The notes under the pieces: generated by a model
The model's input: the letters and a program-made list of their open reading frames with translations, nothing else
Told to the model about the DNA's origin: nothing
The model's database searches: none
Position numbers and translations under genes: made by a program
Shown here: positions 61,203-64,000 of the stretch, one piece after another
How the letters are laid out: each line of letters begins with the position of its first letter
Numbering within the stretch: the first letter of the stretch is position 1
Assembly: GCA_030549495.1 (NCBI GenBank)
Contig: JAUIRK010000157.1
Location: 479,501-543,500, forward strand
Source: Nectonema munidae
Taxonomy: Eukaryota; Nematomorpha; Nectonematoida; Nectonematidae
DNA: 64,000 bases
Reading direction: 5' to 3'

Positions 61203-63890
61203 CTACCAATGGAATGGTAGACTCCAATGTCTTACGGCTTCAATTATGGCGCTAGCTTCCTTTTCTATCGAAGAATGATTTTTTTGACATCCATGAAGTG
61301 TTCTTGAGAAGAAGGCAACTGGTTTGCCAAGCTGATTTAGTGTTGCCGCTATTGCAAATTGGGAGGCATCTGTTTCTAGTGTGAACGGTATACTTTCGTC
61401 GATTGGTGATAGGGCAACTGCACTTAAATTTTGCTGAAGACCTTTGAAAGCTTGGATTGCCGCTTTGTCGAGTGGGAAGTCGCGAGTTTGTGAAAGTGGT
61501 TTTACTTTTGCTGAATAGTTCTTTATCCACTTCGCATAGTAAGCGAACATACCCATAACCCTTTGTAATTCTCTTTTGCTTCTTGGTGGATGAAGATCGA
61601 GTAAGGGTTGAACGCATTCGGTGTCTGGACTGAGGACTCCTTTTTTGATGTGGTATCCAAGTAGATTTAAAGAGTCCGTTGAGAATACACACTTTTCTTT
61701 GTTAAAGGTCAAGTTGCATTGTTGAGCAGCCTCTAGGAAGCGAGCCAGGTTTTTGTTGTGTTCTTCCATGGTATTTCCACATACCGTAATGTTATCTAAG
61801 TAAGTAAATGTACCAGCACATTTGTACTTGAAGATTATGTCGTCTATCATTCTTTGAAAAACAAAAACAGCGTTCGTAAGTCCAAATGGTATTCGAGTGA
61901 ATTGATACAGCTTTCCCATACCTTCAAAAGCTGTAAATGGTTTTTCTTCTGGACGAAGAGGAACTTGATGATATGCTGACTTGAGGTCTAAAGTTGTAAA
62001 AAAGGAATATTTCGCTACTTCATTAACGATATCATGAATTTTAGGCAGCGGATATGCGTCTAACATGGTGAACTTGTTCACCGTTTGGCTGTAGTCAATC
62101 GTCATTCTTGCTTTTCCTCCACCATGTGTTACCACGATTTGTGCCCTCCATGGCGATGAACTTTCTTCGATAATTTTCTCTTCGCGAAGTCTCTGAATCT
62201 GTTGCTTTATGAATTTCGCGTCTTCCGAAGAATAGTGTCGTGATTTCGTAGCGATGGGATGACATTTTTTTGAGAGATTCTGGAAAAGTTTGGGAGATTC
62301 TACCTTCATGGTTTCTAGTGACCCCAAGGACAAAGGAGTTTTCTTGCCACCATACTTGATTTTTATGCTTTCATGCAATTGAAAAAACTCTTCGCCAAGG
62401 ATAACGTCAGCTATCAAATCTTTGAGGACAAAAAACCGCACATCTGCATAGGCCCGATTCTCTAGTGCCAGTTGTGCTTTACAAAATCCCAATGTTTGGG
62501 TGTGTGCTAGATTCGCTAGTTCCACCCTCTCTTTCGTGCTTAGTATTGCTACTTTCATTTTCTTTGCGAAACTTTCTTTAATGAAGTTCGTTGAGGACCT
62601 TGTGTCGAACAGTATGCTTGCTCTGTTCATGTTCACAAGTCCAGTTGTGACGGACTTTGTCAAGCCATTGAGATTCGTGCAGGATAAATTCTTACTCTTA
62701 CCTCTACAAACTCTTGAAAAATGACCCAACTTTCCACACTTAAAACACTTTGCTTCTCTTGCTGGACAGTCGTTGCGAGTTTTATGTCGATTGTTACCAC
62801 AAAAGTAACACTTGAGCTTTGCTGCAGCCAGTTTATCCCATGCACTTTCAGAAGCATCTTCCTCCAATGCTGCCAAAGGTTCTGAATGGTCAGAGCTGGT
62901 CCGGTTTGCGATTTCTGGTTGAGTTTTGCTTGTTGAGGCAAAGGAGTGCGGATGGATATACTTTTCGGAATTATTTTGAGCGTTTTCAAGGGATCTCGCT
63001 CCGCCATGTGCTTGTTGGAGATCCAGAGTTGCACTTTCCAGAAGCTTTTGTCTAATGTAGTTGTTGTTTAAACCACTTATGAATGCATCACGTATATACT
63101 CTTGACGGTAGTGTTCAGCAGAAACAGCTTTGAAGTCACAGTCTTTGCTAGCTCTTTGTAGATTTTGGAAGAATTCGCTAATGGACTGTCCGGGGGTTTG
63201 CTTTGTTGAGGATAAAATGAATCGTGAAAATATTTCATTCTTTGGCTTGCTATAGAGCTTCTTTAGGGTTGCAATAGCATCAGGGTAATCTTTGGCGTCT
63301 GTGATATACTGGTAAACTGCTGGAGAGACGTAATTTTCTAGGAGGAGCAATTTTCTATCATCAGAAATTTTTGCCACAAGAAGAAAATTTTCGAATGTTT
63401 TAAGCCAGTGTTGGCATTCTTTGTCAGCGTTGGGAGATTCGATGTTTGCGCCAAAACGATCAGGCTTTAAGAAATTATCCATAAAATTATTGTGCAATAA
63501 ATTGTAATAAACCGTGAAAATAAAAAGAGTTTAAAGGCTTTATTGCACAAAACAGCAAACTAGATAATGTGCCCATAATTCATGCGCTTATATAGCATCT
63601 ATAATTTGAATACGGAGATGCAGCGGTGATTGCACTTTGCTCTTTTACGTGCACATTATTTGCATGGTGACGCTTTCCTTTTCTCGGATGTGAGTTTCTT
63701 AGTAATTAGAATGCTTACTGGTGGTTTGGCTTTGCAGTGTGTTTAGGGTGTTTGCAGTGTGGGTTTATTTGCATGTTGGCTGTTCGTTTGGCTTTGCAGT
63801 GTGTGTCTTTATTTGCATGTTGGCTTTGCAGTGTGTTTTTATTTGCATGCTGGATATTGGTTTGGGTTTGAGATAATTTGCATAGTACAC
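61203..63890 (-). mobile_element. Ty3/gypsy LTR retroelement fossil (gag, protease, RT, start of RNase H)
   Basis: A long - strand frame (61203-63497) carries, in order, a Gag-type region, two CCHC zinc knuckles, an aspartic protease domain, a Ty3/gypsy-type reverse transcriptase and the beginning of RNase H. No integrase or second LTR is seen. The copy is incomplete and treated as broken. The 63498-63890 stretch upstream on the - strand, with a poly(A)-type signal (near 63539) and short tandem repeats, is probably leader and/or LTR, but its limits are not defined and the window edge is near. The open frame suggests a fairly young insertion. Confidence 0.88.
63726..63855. repeat. Short tandem repeats in the probable LTR/leader
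   Basis: ttggctttgcagtgtgt and tttatttgcatg recur about three times each in units of roughly 35-60 bp. They lie in the region upstream of the Ty3/gypsy gag on the - strand. Confidence 0.6.
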
Positions 63891-64000
63891 TATGCCAAAA
63901 ATAAAATTAAGCCGTAATAAATAATAACAATATTATAGCAAGTTATAAATTATTAACTAGATCAGCAAGAATATTTTTAAAGCGCATCTAAAATTAAAAA

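Overview
The window is AT-rich animal DNA, very probably from an invertebrate. It has spliced genes with GT-AG introns and AATAAA poly(A) signals, an intron-poor FMRFamide/neuropeptide-type GPCR, and a dense, varied load of transposons: hAT, Tc1/mariner, pogo/Tigger, piggyBac-type MITEs, a Mutator-like element, a PHD-finger LINE, tRNA-derived SINEs and a Ty3/gypsy fossil. The host proteins are clearly orthologous to known families but divergent. This mix would suit a fast-evolving lineage with a bloated genome, for example a parasitic crustacean or another protostome, but the species cannot be fixed from the sequence.

From 1 to about 34.7 kb, most of one gene, SF3A1 (SF3a120, U2 snRNP splicing factor), runs on the + strand. 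I traced seventeen exons, one of them uncertain. All join in compatible reading phase from the first SURP module to the C-terminal ubiquitin-like domain and its ERGGRKK tail. The 5' end lies outside the window. Introns range from 45 bp to about 8.6 kb. The long ones carry transposon remnants: hAT elements at 12-13.5, 17.8-19, 23.1-23.8 and 33.4-33.9 kb, Tc1-like elements at 2.7-3.1, 27.1-28.3 and 32.1-32.9 kb, MITEs, SINE copies and short tandem arrays.

From 34.9 to 41.8 kb, two host genes lie on the - strand. The first is a class A peptide GPCR whose 3' end converges on SF3A1, with a palindromic poly(A) signal between them. The second is INTS4, a 986-codon uninterrupted frame. A non-autonomous hAT with a perfect 8-bp target duplication lies between them.

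From 41.9 to 64 kb there are only repeats. A Tigger element is split by a second pogo-like transposon at a TA. A 150-bp satellite covers 47.9-49.2 kb. A LINE runs from 50.2 to about 60.6 kb, and its ORF1 zinc knuckle is interrupted by a 5.8-kb Mutator-like element. That element has ~290-bp, nearly identical terminal repeats, a perfect 9-bp target duplication, and codes for a PHD-OTU protein plus a MULE transposase. A tRNA-derived SINE has in turn inserted into its left terminal repeat. The window ends in an incomplete Ty3/gypsy fossil on the - strand. The nested PHD-OTU MULE is the most interesting object here.
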